Positions 1-7,641 are shown, counted from the first letter of the stretch. The stretch: 64,000 nt of DNA from Deltaproteobacteria bacterium (GCA_020633895.1 JACKCT010000007.1:121468-185467); one strand, 5' to 3'. Made by a program: numbers and translations. The notes: a model not told the origin generated them from the letters alone.

Positions 1-305
1 TTGACGGCAAGGGCGAGACCTCCCGGTCCGGCAGCCTGGTCACGACGATCTCGTGCCTGGTGGTGGATGTTCTGCCCAACGGCAACCTGGTCGTACGCGG
101 CGAACGCAGCCTGACCATCAACGGCGAGGACATCAACATGGTCCTCACCGGCATCGTGCGTCCCCGGGATATCGCCTCGAACAACGTGGTGGTGTCGACC
201 ATGATCGCCGACGCGCGCATCGAATACTTCGGCAAGGGCGTTCTGGCCGACAAGATGAATCCCGGCTGGTTCACCCGCGCCTTCGAAAAAGTCTGGCCCT
301 TCTAA
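1..305 (+). CDS. flgH: Flagellar L-ring protein FlgH (3' part only)
   Basis: The reading frame is open from the left edge (first full codon at 3) to a TAA at 303-305, so only the C-terminal ~100 residues are present and the start lies outside the window. The fragment has the typical FlgH end: a GSLVTTISCLVVDVLPNGNLVV stretch (written here only as a landmark), then GERSLTINGE, a GIVRP.DI motif and the final residues KVWPF. FlgH is the outer-membrane lipoprotein that forms the L ring around the flagellar rod. It is followed 11 bases later by flgI, the usual ring-gene order. Confidence 0.93.
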   Translation, partial: DGKGETSRSGSLVTTISCLVVDVLPNGNLVVRGERSLTINGEDINMVLTGIVRPRDIASNNVVVSTMIADARIEYFGKGVLADKMNPGWFTRAFEKVWPF

Positions 306-316
306 GGAGTCCTCGA

Positions 317-1423
317 ATGTCGTCCCATCGTCTTATCAGCCTTCTGATCGCCGCCGGAATGATCCTGGCCGCCTCGGGCGCCGCCCACGCGGTGCGCCTG
401 AAGGACGTGGCCAACGTGGAAGGCGTGCGCTCGAATAAGTTGATCGGCTACGGCCTTGTCACCGGCCTGTCCAAGACCGGCGACGGCAACTCGGTGAAAT
501 TCACCAAGGCCACCATGGCCAACGTCCTGGAAAACATGGGCGTCACCGTCGATCCCAAGGACATCAAAAGCGGCAACGTGGCCAGTGTGATGGTCACGGC
601 CGATCTGCCGCCGTTTTCCCGCGCCGGATCGCGCATCAACGTGACCGTCAGCGCCATCGGCGACGCCAAGTCCCTGCAGGGCGGCACCTTGCTGCTCACG
701 CCTCTGCGCGGACCGGACGGCAACACGTACGCCGTCGCCCAGGGCGCGGTGTCGGTGGGTGGGTTCGCGGCGGAGGCGAACGGCACGTCGGTGTCCAAAA
801 ACCACACCACCGCGGGCATGATTCCCGACGGCGCCATCATCGAGCGGGAGATTCCCTTCGACTTCAACAGTCAGGAAGAGTTTTCCATCGCCCTGAACAC
901 CGGGGACTTTTCCACCGTCAGTCAGACCGCCGCGCGCATCAACAGCGAAATCGGGCCGGGCGTGGCCACGGCCGTCGACGCCCGCACGATCCGTATCAGC
1001 GTGCCCGAACAATACCGCACGCACCTGGTGAGCCTGATGGCGCGCATAGAGAACATGGAGATCATCCCGGACACCGTCGCCCGCGTCGTCTTGAACGAAC
1101 GCACCGGCACGGTCGTCATCGGCGCCAATGTTCAGATCTCCACCGTCGCGGTCAGCCACGGCAACCTGCATATCAAAATCCAGACCGCCACCAACGTCAG
1201 CCAACCCAACGCCTTCTCCGGCGGCCAGACCGTGGTCACGCAGGAGAGCGCCGTGCAGGCCGCCGAGCAGGACAGGAAGCTGTTCGTGGTCGAATCGGGC
1301 GCCACGATCGGCGACCTGGTACGGGCCCTGAACGCCGTGGGCGTCACGCCTCGCGACTTGGTCAGCATTTTGCAGTCGATCAAGGCGGCCGGCGCGTTGC
1401 AGGCCCAGTTGGAGATCATCTGA
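317..1423 (+). CDS. flgI: Flagellar P-ring protein FlgI
   Basis: FlgI forms the periplasmic P ring, the peptidoglycan bushing of the flagellar rod. I start it at ATG 317, which has AAGGAG 304-309 upstream; the frame stays open further upstream but that part overlaps flgH and reads as noise. The 368-residue product begins with a signal peptide (about residues 1-25, ending AHA) followed by VRLKDVANVEGVRSNKLIGYG, the conserved FlgI start. The C-terminal part contains the usual GDLVRALNAVGVTPRDL segment. Length is normal for the family. Its TGA overlaps the flgJ ATG by one base, so the two are probably translationally coupled. Confidence 0.96.
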   Translation: MSSHRLISLLIAAGMILAASGAAHAVRLKDVANVEGVRSNKLIGYGLVTGLSKTGDGNSVKFTKATMANVLENMGVTVDPKDIKSGNVASVMVTADLPPFSRAGSRINVTVSAIGDAKSLQGGTLLLTPLRGPDGNTYAVAQGAVSVGGFAAEANGTSVSKNHTTAGMIPDGAIIEREIPFDFNSQEEFSIALNTGDFSTVSQTAARINSEIGPGVATAVDARTIRISVPEQYRTHLVSLMARIENMEIIPDTVARVVLNERTGTVVIGANVQISTVAVSHGNLHIKIQTATNVSQPNAFSGGQTVVTQESAVQAAEQDRKLFVVESGATIGDLVRALNAVGVTPRDLVSILQSIKAAGALQAQLEII

Positions 1424-1806
1424 TGAACACCGTAACCGCCCTAAGTGCTCAGGATGTCATGGGTTCTCGCAATGTGAGCCTGGCGAATCGGGCGGCGCAG
1501 GAGGCGTCCCTTCTTGCCGAGCAGACGGGCAAAATCGACCCGCAGCGGGACGAGGAGCTGTGGGGCGCCGCCGAGGGATTCGAGAAAATCTTCCTGCAGT
1601 CCATGCTCAAGCAGATGCGCGAGACGGTCATGCAGGACGAGAACTCCATCGACTCGTCCAACGCCTCCAAGGTCTACACGGGCCTCCTGGACGAGCAATT
1701 CGCCGAAACCGGATCGGGCGCCCACCGATTCGGCATCGCGAAAATGGTCCACGATTCCATGGTGAACACCCTCGCCAATCGGGTGGGAACGGCGAATCCG
1801 GGCTGA
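1423..1806 (+). CDS. flgJ: Rod-binding protein FlgJ, N-terminal domain only
   Basis: The 127-residue product matches the rod-binding domain of FlgJ: WGAAEGFEKIFLQSMLKQMR near residues 47-66, then ENSIDSSNASKVYTGLLDEQ and a C-terminal GIAKMVHDSM helix. It caps the growing rod in the periplasm. The C-terminal muramidase domain found in enterobacterial FlgJ is absent; single-domain FlgJ is common in deltaproteobacteria and related groups, where a separate enzyme cuts the wall. It is the last gene of the flgHIJ string; the next 320 bases are non-coding. Confidence 0.9.
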   Translation: MNTVTALSAQDVMGSRNVSLANRAAQEASLLAEQTGKIDPQRDEELWGAAEGFEKIFLQSMLKQMRETVMQDENSIDSSNASKVYTGLLDEQFAETGSGAHRFGIAKMVHDSMVNTLANRVGTANPG

Positions 1807-1897
1807 AAAATGGGGGATCGTCGGAATATTGACGATTCCTCCGGGGCATCAAAACCGGTTTCTTGACGCAAACCGGTAGAAACGACACGCGAGTGAG

Positions 1898-1918
1898 ATG
1901 TCCCACGAAATGGGACGT
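1898..1918. other. Perfect inverted repeat downstream of flgJ
   Basis: ATGTCCCA and TGGGACGT flank a CGAAA loop (one G-U pair in RNA). It lies in the 1807-2126 non-coding stretch between flgJ and flgM. No T-run follows, so it is not a standard intrinsic terminator; it may be a 3' end-stabilising hairpin or a protein site. Apart from this, an imperfect inverted repeat around 1812-1838 and the promoter at 2031, I see nothing else in that stretch. Confidence 0.45.
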
Positions 1919-2030
1919 AAGTAGCTGAAAAGACGATCTTTGAAAATCCGGAAGAATGGTGGAACGGTCGAATGAAGGCGTCTAAACGCTACATTTCTAC
2001 CGGGCGAGACGAGCTGTCGTCAAAATCGTC

Positions 2031-2057
2031 TTAAGTTTTCGCGTCGGGTTCCGATAA
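2031..2057 (+). promoter_or_regulatory. Sigma-28 (FliA) promoter of flgM
   Basis: TTAAGTTT, 11 bases, TCCGATAA. This agrees at 7 of 8 positions with each half of the enterobacterial sigma-28 consensus (TAAAGTTT-N11-GCCGATAA). It ends 69 bases before the flgM ATG. Expression of the anti-sigma factor from its own target sigma is the classical arrangement, so position and sequence support each other. fliA itself is not in the window. Confidence 0.85.
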
Positions 2058-2126
2058 CATTCATGAGCCGAGGATGATCCAATCGATGGACGTCCCAGAT
2101 GCTCTTCGAAATTCGGAGGCCCCACG

Positions 2127-2435
2127 ATGAAGATTGGCGATTCTAATAAGATTGTGACGCTCGATCCCCGGAATAACGGCACCAACGGCAAGGTCAACGG
2201 CCACGGGGAAAAATCCAACGGCCTGTCCTCACCGTCCAAGACGACGATCTCCGAAATGGGCGGCACGCTCAGCGAGATTCGCGCCGAACTGGAAAAGGTG
2301 CCGGACGTGCGCATGGACAAGGTCGAAGCCATCCGCGCCGAAATCGAGGCCGGACGTTACGAGCGCCCCGCCGATGAAGTCGCGGAAAAACTGCTGACCT
2401 CGTCGCTGTTCGACTCCTTGTTCATCGGCGCCTAG
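2127..2435 (+). CDS. flgM: Anti-sigma-28 factor FlgM
   Basis: The 102-residue product has a hydrophilic, probably disordered N-terminal half and a C-terminal helical sigma-binding region at about 61-97 with VRMDKVEAIRAEIEAGRYE, the FlgM signature. FlgM holds FliA inactive until the hook is finished and FlgM is exported. It is expressed from the sigma-28 promoter at 2031-2057 and has GGAGG upstream of its ATG. It is followed by flgN, flgK and flgL, the standard order for late flagellar genes. Confidence 0.93.
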   Translation: MKIGDSNKIVTLDPRNNGTNGKVNGHGEKSNGLSSPSKTTISEMGGTLSEIRAELEKVPDVRMDKVEAIRAEIEAGRYERPADEVAEKLLTSSLFDSLFIGA

Positions 2436-2466
2436 TCTCCCCGAATACGAGTTTCCCAACAAGGAC

Positions 2467-2565
2467 GTCGCGGCCCGGCCGCGACATCGCCCCAAGCCAC
2501 CTACTTCCGGATCGGACCCCAAGCCCAAAAAGGGCGGGGAACGAACAACGAAGTGAGGTGGCTTG
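2467..2565 (+). promoter_or_regulatory. Structured flgN leader that can hide the ribosome-binding site
   Basis: Two structures are visible between flgM and flgN. A GC-rich hairpin sits at 2467-2485 (GTCGCGG / CCGCGAC). Then CAAGCCACCT at 2493-2502 is the exact complement of AGGTGGCTTG at 2556-2565, a 10-bp helix that covers the GAGG Shine-Dalgarno and abuts the flgN ATG. A small GCCC-AAAAA-GGGC hairpin (2523-2535) lies in the loop. The pairing is seen directly; control of flgN translation is inferred. Confidence 0.5.
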
Positions 2566-3057
2566 ATGCTTTCCGAATACCGATCGCTGCTGGAGATCCT
2601 GCTCAAGGAGCGGGAGACATACACCCGGATCCTGGCCCTGCTTCGCACCGCGGAGAAGGACCTGCGTCAGTATCATAGTGACGAAGTCGCCGAATTCACC
2701 ACCCGGCTGGAATCGGCCAAGCTCACCGCCGACGCCCTGGGCCAGGCTCGCCGCAACGTCGTGGCCGACCTGTGCCGCCTGCTCAAAATCGACGAGGCCA
2801 ATGCCAACGTCGCCATCCTGGCCGAGCACGCACCGGAGAACATCTCCCGGGCGCTGCTCAAACTGCGCGACGAACTCAAGGCCCTGGCCGCGGACATCGA
2901 TCGCCAAAATGACACCAACCGCAACATCGCCCAGATCTCCCTGGCGGTGATCCACACTCTGGGAAATCTGCTCGGACAGATCGCCAACGAACCCTTGACC
3001 TACGCGCGGCCGGCGCCGCCGACTCCGCCGGCGACTCGCGTGGATCGGAGCGTCTGA
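2566..3057 (+). CDS. flgN: Flagellar export chaperone FlgN
   Basis: FlgN is the cytoplasmic chaperone that delivers the hook-filament junction proteins FlgK and FlgL, encoded directly downstream, to the export gate. The ~163-residue product is almost wholly helical and begins LSEYRSLLEILLKERETYTRIL, as in FlgN proteins; a second helical block runs about 100-140 (SRALLKLRDELKALAADIDRQN), and a Pro-rich tail ends the protein. ATG 2566 and an in-frame TTG at 2563 are both possible starts with the same GAGG. The family is poorly conserved, so the call leans on helix pattern, size and position. Confidence 0.85.
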   Translation: MLSEYRSLLEILLKERETYTRILALLRTAEKDLRQYHSDEVAEFTTRLESAKLTADALGQARRNVVADLCRLLKIDEANANVAILAEHAPENISRALLKLRDELKALAADIDRQNDTNRNIAQISLAVIHTLGNLLGQIANEPLTYARPAPPTPPATRVDRSV

Positions 3058-3058
3058 C

Positions 3059-4465
3059 ATGCCCGGTATCCACGGAATTCTGCAGACCGCGTCGCGCACC
3101 ATGTGGGCGTCCCAGACGGGCGTCGAGGTCTCCAGCCACAACATCGCCAATATCAATACGCCGGGTTACTCCCGTCAGCAGGCCCAATTCGACCCGTCCA
3201 TGGCGATCAATGTTCGGGGACTGATGATCGGCACCGGCGTGGATGTCACCAACATCCGGTCGGTTCAGGATCGTTTTCTGAGCTACCAGATCTTCGCCGG
3301 GCAATCGACGTTCTCCCAGGCTGATACGCGCGCCCAAGGCATGTCTCAGATCGAAGAGATTTTCAACGAAGCGGCGGGCTACGGCCTGACGCAGGCGTTC
3401 TCCGAGTTTTTCTCGGCGCTGCATGACCTGGGCAATATGCCCGACGGCGAGTCCGAGCGCATCACGCTGGTCGGCGCGGCCGAGAATCTTACGACTCAGT
3501 TCCATCAGGCCGACGAGCGCCTGCGTCAGATGCAAAAATCGGCGGACCAGTCCATCGGGATCTCGGTGGGGCAGGTCAACTCCCTGCTCAACGACATCGC
3601 TTCTCTCAATAAGAAGATTGCCGAAATCGAATCCGGCGGCCAAAGCGCCTCGGACCTGCGTTCCCAGCGAACGACGATCATGCAGGAGCTGGCGGGATTC
3701 GTGGATTTTTCGAGCTACGAGACCGACAACGGCATGGTGAACATCACGCTGGCCGGCGGGTACTCGCTGGTGGAAGGCGCCAAGGCCGGTTCGCTGACCA
3801 CTGAACGCAACGACGACGGCTTTTTGGATGTGTTCTTTGAAAGTTCGACCGGACGTCGTTCGAACGTCACCGACAAGATCGAGGGCGGCAGCATCGGCGG
3901 CGATCTGCAAACGCGGGACGTGGACTGCCAGGACTTCATCGACAAGCTGGATGAGCTGGCCTACACGTTCCTCAACGAATTCAACAACGTCCACAATCAG
4001 GGGACCAACCTCAACGGCAACACGGGCGTGGACTTTTTCTGGCACGACGTCACCGGCGGGACCGTCATCGAAGGCTCCGCCCGCACGATTCGCCTGTCCG
4101 CCGCGATCCAGGCTGACACGGACAACATCGCCGCGTCGCTGACCGGCGAGCCGGGGGACAACCAGAACGCCCTGGCCTTGGCCCAGTTGGAGAGCGCCAA
4201 GATTTTCAACGGCGGAACGTGGACGATTCTCGAATACAACAACTCGATCATCGCCAATGCCGGTTCCCGCGCCCAATCCGCCACCCGCGCCGCCGATCAG
4301 GCGAACACCGCGCTGGGGCAGGTGGAAGGCATGCGCGAGAGCCTGGTGGGCGTGTCCTACGAGGACGAAATGGCGAGCCTGATGGAGTTTCAATCGACGT
4401 ATCAGGCGGCCGCCCGCGTTTTCAACGTGGTGCAGGACATGCTCGATACGCTGTATTCGATCTAG
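3059..4465 (+). CDS. flgK: Hook-filament junction protein FlgK
   Basis: FlgK (HAP1) forms the first junction ring between hook and filament. The N-terminus, MPGIHGILQTASRTMWASQ followed by VEVSSHNIANINTPGYSRQQ, is the conserved flagellar rod/hook signature (NxANxNTPGYSRQ). The C-terminal helix ends DEMASLMEFQSTYQAAARVFNVVQDMLDTLYSI, also canonical. At 468 residues it is on the short side, with a compact variable middle. It starts one base after the flgN stop. Its own TAG lies in a 14-bp tandem repeat. Confidence 0.95.
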   Translation: MPGIHGILQTASRTMWASQTGVEVSSHNIANINTPGYSRQQAQFDPSMAINVRGLMIGTGVDVTNIRSVQDRFLSYQIFAGQSTFSQADTRAQGMSQIEEIFNEAAGYGLTQAFSEFFSALHDLGNMPDGESERITLVGAAENLTTQFHQADERLRQMQKSADQSIGISVGQVNSLLNDIASLNKKIAEIESGGQSASDLRSQRTTIMQELAGFVDFSSYETDNGMVNITLAGGYSLVEGAKAGSLTTERNDDGFLDVFFESSTGRRSNVTDKIEGGSIGGDLQTRDVDCQDFIDKLDELAYTFLNEFNNVHNQGTNLNGNTGVDFFWHDVTGGTVIEGSARTIRLSAAIQADTDNIAASLTGEPGDNQNALALAQLESAKIFNGGTWTILEYNNSIIANAGSRAQSATRAADQANTALGQVEGMRESLVGVSYEDEMASLMEFQSTYQAAARVFNVVQDMLDTLYSI

Positions 4466-4517
4466 GAAATTCGATTTAGGAAACTCGATTTAGGAAATTC
4501 GATCCAGGAGATTTGAT
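4462..4517 (+). repeat. 14-bp tandem repeat spanning the flgK stop codon
   Basis: Four consecutive 14-base units: CTAGGAAATTCGAT, TTAGGAAACTCGAT, TTAGGAAATTCGAT, CCAGGAGATTTGAT. A partial unit (ATTCGAT) precedes them inside the gene. The first unit contains the stop codon. This looks like local slippage duplication of the gene end; the remaining bases to flgL (4518-4581) show nothing notable except the GAGGAG ribosome site. Confidence 0.85.
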
Positions 4518-4581
4518 CGAAAAAATCGGATGAAACCCCGGCCCATCGGATGGCGGCCGGGCGGGCGCGAGGAGACATAGG

Positions 4582-5463
4582 ATGACACGCATTACGACCA
4601 GCCAGATGTTCCAATCTTCCACGGACAACATCAATCGCAATCGCGTTCGCCTGATGCAGGCCAGCGAGCAGGTCTCGACGCTGCGTCGGGTGAATCGGCC
4701 GTCGGACGATCCGGTTTCGGCCGCGCGCATCGCCCAGATGAACCAGGCGCTGACTCGGCTCGACCGCTACGAACGCAACATCACCATGTCGCGAAACTTC
4801 GTGGACACCACCGAAGCGGCCCTGGCCCAGACCATCGACGATCTGACGCGCGTCAAAGAGCTGGTTATCGACGTGAACGGCGGAAACCTGGGGATCGACG
4901 ACTTCACCGGCGCCTCCAAGGAAATCGAGGCGATCTTCGAGAACATCCTGAGTTACGCCAACACCAAGGACGGCGAGCGCTACGTCTTCGGAGGCTACGT
5001 CACCGACACGCCGCCTTTTGACGACAGCGGGGTCTACCAGGGCGGGGTGGATCAGGACATCGACGTGGAAATCTCCCAGGGCCAGTATGTGACCATCAAC
5101 CGGGACGGGCAAAGCATCTTTGCGCAGCCCGAGGACGTCTTTACCGTCCTCAACGACGTCAAAGCCGCCCTGGACGCCGGCGATCAGGACTTGATCTCGG
5201 CGGTGATCCCCCGCGTCGAGCAGATTCTGCGTCAGACCATCAACGCCCGGTCCGGTTTGGGGCCGATCCAGGTCAGCCTGGAAAACGCTTCGAATATGAA
5301 CGCGGACCTGGAAGTGGCCTATACCAAAATCAAGGGCGACAACGAGGACGCGGATATGGCGGAAGCCACGGCGAACCTGACGGCCGAGGAGAACGCCTAT
5401 CAGGCGTCCCTGCTGGTTTCCTCCCGTGTCATGGAGATGAGCTTGCTGGACTTTCTGCGTTAG
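4582..5463 (+). CDS. flgL: Hook-filament junction protein FlgL
   Basis: FlgL (HAP3) is the second junction protein, between FlgK and the filament. The 293-residue product starts MTRITTSQMFQSSTDNINRNR and contains the flagellin-type N-terminal stretch LRRVNRPSDDPVSAARI (about 34-50), then a C-terminal flagellin-like helix EATANLTAEENAYQASLLVSSRVMEMSLLDFLR. GAGGAG lies just upstream of the ATG. It is co-directional with flgK and followed 30 bases later by csrA. Confidence 0.95.
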   Translation: MTRITTSQMFQSSTDNINRNRVRLMQASEQVSTLRRVNRPSDDPVSAARIAQMNQALTRLDRYERNITMSRNFVDTTEAALAQTIDDLTRVKELVIDVNGGNLGIDDFTGASKEIEAIFENILSYANTKDGERYVFGGYVTDTPPFDDSGVYQGGVDQDIDVEISQGQYVTINRDGQSIFAQPEDVFTVLNDVKAALDAGDQDLISAVIPRVEQILRQTINARSGLGPIQVSLENASNMNADLEVAYTKIKGDNEDADMAEATANLTAEENAYQASLLVSSRVMEMSLLDFLR

Positions 5464-5493
5464 AAATCTATAATTTACGCCATCGGAGGGCCT

Positions 5494-5736
5494 ATGTTGG
5501 TGCTGACACGGAAGTCGGGCGAAAGCATAACGATCGGAGATGATATTCGCATCTTCATCCAAGAGGTCCGAGGCAATCAGGTGAAGATCGGAATTCAAGC
5601 ACCGCCGAACGTCGCGGTTCATCGCGAGGAGATTTACATCCGAATTCAGGATGAAAACCGCCAAGCGTCCGCGGCCACGCCCGATTTGATGAACGCGGCG
5701 CTGGAAAAATTCAAAACCCAGCGGAAACCCGAGTAA
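5494..5736 (+). CDS. csrA: Translational regulator CsrA
   Basis: CsrA is a dimeric RNA-binding protein that blocks or stabilises mRNAs at GGA motifs in hairpin loops. The 80-residue product starts [18 protein letters not shown] and has the RNA-contacting VAVHREEIY segment with Arg at position 44, the family key residue. The tail beyond ~60 is variable. A good ribosome site (GGAGG) precedes the ATG. The next gene is its antagonist fliW and the flagellin genes follow, an arrangement known from hag/flagellin control in other bacteria. GGA-loop hairpins occur in the nearby fliC and flaG leaders. Confidence 0.96.
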   Translation: MLVLTRKSGESITIGDDIRIFIQEVRGNQVKIGIQAPPNVAVHREEIYIRIQDENRQASAATPDLMNAALEKFKTQRKPE

Positions 5737-5745
5737 GGCGCGCCC

Positions 5746-6198
5746 ATGAGCGACGGCGAGAAAAAAGTGGCGATTCAGACCAGCCGATTCGGCACGATCG
5801 AGGCGCCCGAGGAGAAGGGGATCTCGATCTCCGGCGGGCTTCTCGGTTTTCCCGAATCGACGCGCTATTTGATGCTGGATCACGACCAGGATTCGCCGTT
5901 CAAGTGGCTTCAGTCCATGGACGAGGGCGAGGTGGCCTTTGTCGTGACCGATCCGCTCGTGTTTTTCCCCGAATACCAAGTCCAGATCCGCAAGGACGAA
6001 TTGGCCGGTCTACAGATCGAAGACGGCGACACGCCGATGGTTTTCGTCATTCTCTCCCTGGCCGCGGAGCCGGAAAATATGACGGCCAACCTCCAGGGTC
6101 CGATCATCATCAACGCCCGCACCCGGATCGGCCGCCAGGTCGTCCTCAAGGACAGCGAATACAAGACCAAGCACCCGCTTTTTGCCCAAACCGCCTAG
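5746..6198 (+). CDS. fliW: Flagellar assembly factor FliW (CsrA antagonist)
   Basis: FliW binds free flagellin or CsrA, so that CsrA represses flagellin translation only when unexported flagellin accumulates. The 150-residue product has the conserved elements: GTIEAPEEKGISISGGLLGFPESTRY near 16-41, SPFKWLQSMDEGEVAFVVTDP near 50-70, and MTANLQGPIIINARTRIGRQVVL near 111-133. It starts nine bases after csrA, so the two are co-transcribed. The partnership with CsrA is established for the family; its action on the two flagellin leaders here is inferred. Confidence 0.95.
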   Translation: MSDGEKKVAIQTSRFGTIEAPEEKGISISGGLLGFPESTRYLMLDHDQDSPFKWLQSMDEGEVAFVVTDPLVFFPEYQVQIRKDELAGLQIEDGDTPMVFVILSLAAEPENMTANLQGPIIINARTRIGRQVVLKDSEYKTKHPLFAQTA

Positions 6199-6259
6199 CG
6201 ACCCATTCGCCGCAACTCCCTCATGCGCCACATTCCACACGTTTAAGTGTCTGAAATTC

Positions 6260-6273
6260 TTGATCTGAATCAA
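6260..6273. promoter_or_regulatory. CRP/FNR-family-like dyad upstream of flagellin 1
   Basis: TTGAT-CTGA-ATCAA is an exact match to the FNR-type palindrome (TTGAT-N4-ATCAA). It is centred about 75 bases before the -10 of the flagellin promoter. A related dyad occurs before flagellin 2 at 7560. Which regulator binds, if any, cannot be told from the sequence. Confidence 0.5.
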
Positions 6274-6320
6274 GAAAACCGACCGATCCGGAAAAAACAG
6301 TCAGAAATTTTTCAGGACTA

Positions 6321-6348
6321 TTAAGTGTTCGAACCTGCGCGCCGATAA
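6321..6348 (+). promoter_or_regulatory. Sigma-28 promoter of flagellin 1
   Basis: TTAAGTGT, 12 bases, GCCGATAA: a perfect sigma-28 -10 and a fair -35. The ATG lies ~178 bases downstream, giving a leader of about 170 bases that carries two GGA hairpins. Confidence 0.82.
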
Positions 6349-6473
6349 CCTTCTTGTCGCACGGAAGCGGCAATCGCCCACCGACGACGAGGAGGATTTC
6401 GGACGAGTAATCGCTGCCTTCGCCAGGCCCGTTGGTTTCAAATGGATTGATTCTAACGTTAAAACGCACCGTG

Positions 6474-6521
6474 GAAGACAAAGGATTGTTTTCTTCACAA
6501 CACAGGTATCACGGAGGATAC
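6474..6521 (+). promoter_or_regulatory. Two candidate CsrA-binding hairpins in the flagellin 1 leader
   Basis: Hairpin 1 (6474-6493): GAAGAC / GTTTTC (one G-U) with loop AAAGGATT; the ACAAAGGATTGT core closely resembles the CsrA consensus. Hairpin 2 (6506-6521): GTATC / GATAC with loop ACGGAG; it contains the Shine-Dalgarno four bases before the ATG at 6526. The GGA triplets are 30 bases apart. The same pair, with a compensating stem change, precedes flagellin 2. Confidence 0.72.
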
Positions 6522-6525
6522 ACAA

Positions 6526-7338
6526 ATGGCTCTCACAGTTGTCAACAACGTTTCTTCGATCAACGCTCAGCGTCACGTCAACAAGTCTCAGTTCAACCTC
6601 GGCAAAAGCCTCGAGAAGCTGTCGTCCGGTCTGCGCATCAACCGCGCCGCCGATGACGCCGCCGGTCTGGCCATTTCCGAGAAATTGCGCGCCAACATCC
6701 GCGCGTTGGGCCAAGCCGGCCGCAACGTGAACGACGCGGTCTCCTTGCTGCAGACCACCGAAGGCGCCATGCAGGAAGTCTCCGAAATGCTCATTCGCAT
6801 GAAGGAGCTGTCCGAGCAGGCCGCCACCGGCACGCTGGGCACCACTGAGCGCGGCTATCTGAACACCGAATATCAGGCCCTGCGCACGGAAATCACGCGC
6901 ATCGCCGACAACACCAAGTTCAACGAGACCTCCCTGCTCGACGGTTCGCTGAGCAAGGAAATCCAGGTCGGGATCACCTCCGGCGAGTCCATCACGGTGG
7001 CGTTCTCGGACATCGATTCGGCGGCCTTGTCGCTGACGTCCAGCATCAGCACGGTCACGAACGCCAGCGCCGCGCTGACGACGACCACGACCGCGATCAG
7101 CACCGTGGCCAGCCGTCGCGCTTCGGTCGGTGCGTTGCAGAACCGTTTCGAGTCGATCTCCAACTCGATCGCCAACCAGGTCGAGAACCTGACGGCCGCG
7201 GAAAGCCGCATCCGTGACGTGGACATCGCCGCCGAGTCGGCGAACCTGACCAAGAACTCGATCCTGGTGCAGGCCGGTGTGAGCGTCTTGGCCCAGGCCA
7301 ATCAGTCGCCCCAGATCGCTCTGGCGCTGCTGAGCTAG
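6526..7338 (+). CDS. fliC: Flagellin 1
   Basis: This is the filament subunit, exported through the flagellar secretion channel. The 270-residue product consists essentially of the conserved D0/D1 parts: LEKLSSGLRINRAADDAAGLAISEKLR near 26-52 and a C-terminal block from about 195 (RFESISNSIANQVENLTAAESRIRDVDIAAESANL) to the end ALLS. The exposed D2/D3 region is reduced to a short Thr/Ser/Ala-rich stretch (about 165-195), which offers possible O-glycosylation sites. It has its own sigma-28 promoter, CsrA-type leader and terminator. Flagellin 2 downstream is a near copy; the last ~255 bases of the two genes are identical. Confidence 0.97.
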   Translation: MALTVVNNVSSINAQRHVNKSQFNLGKSLEKLSSGLRINRAADDAAGLAISEKLRANIRALGQAGRNVNDAVSLLQTTEGAMQEVSEMLIRMKELSEQAATGTLGTTERGYLNTEYQALRTEITRIADNTKFNETSLLDGSLSKEIQVGITSGESITVAFSDIDSAALSLTSSISTVTNASAALTTTTTAISTVASRRASVGALQNRFESISNSIANQVENLTAAESRIRDVDIAAESANLTKNSILVQAGVSVLAQANQSPQIALALLS

Positions 7339-7456
7339 TAAGACTGTTAAGCGCGGAACCGCCTCGGCGGTTCCGACAACGCCATGGGATCCGGCGTTGG
7401 ATGCAAAAAGGCTCGCGACCTGGCGGTCTGGATGACGAATCGGGCACGAGCAATGC

Positions 7457-7488
7457 GGGGAAGAGGGAAACCTCTTCCCCGTTTCTTT
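7457..7488 (+). terminator. Intrinsic terminator of flagellin 1
   Basis: A perfect 10-bp stem GGGGAAGAGG / CCTCTTCCCC with a GAAA tetraloop is followed by GTTTCTTT. Another hairpin just after the stop codon (7355-7374) lacks a T-run and may protect the 3' end. Confidence 0.9.
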
Positions 7489-7559
7489 GTTGGGTAACTC
7501 AGTGGGGATACTCGCTGAGAGCGGGCATTTGTTGGGCATAACTTAAGAGAAAATAAGAA

Positions 7560-7574
7560 GATCTGACTCAGATC
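7560..7574. promoter_or_regulatory. Palindrome upstream of flagellin 2
   Basis: GATCTGACTCAGATC is a perfect palindrome around a central C. It shares GATCTGA-N-TC with the dyad upstream of flagellin 1 and lies at a similar distance (about 67 bases) from the flagellin 2 -10 element, so it may be the same operator. The 7339-7812 gap also contains the terminator, promoter and leader listed separately. Confidence 0.42.
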
Positions 7575-7613
7575 AAATGTGGGAATAAAATGTGACTGCA
7601 TTTGAACAAGCGG

Positions 7614-7641
7614 TCAAGCCTCCGAGCCGTTTTACCGATAG
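7614..7641 (+). promoter_or_regulatory. Probable sigma-28 promoter of flagellin 2
   Basis: TCAAGCCT, 12 bases, ACCGATAG. It is weaker than the other three sigma-28 sites, but spacing and distance to the ATG (~172 bases) match the flagellin 1 promoter. A weaker second flagellin promoter could set subunit ratios. Confidence 0.6.

Noticed and set aside
2876-4393. A 505-codon minus-strand frame across flgK
   Set aside because: Shadow of flgK; no ribosome site or recognisable protein features.
4462-4517. Short direct repeats as a CRISPR or attachment site
   Set aside because: Units are adjacent without spacers, 14 bases long, and no integrase or cas gene is present.
5469-5474. Separate housekeeping promoter for csrA (perfect TATAAT before the gene)
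   Set aside because: No -35 element at acceptable spacing could be found; kept only as a possibility.
7355-7374. Terminator directly after flagellin 1 (GGAACCGC/GCGGTTCC)
   Set aside because: No T-run follows; the real terminator with GAAA loop and T-run is at 7457-7488.
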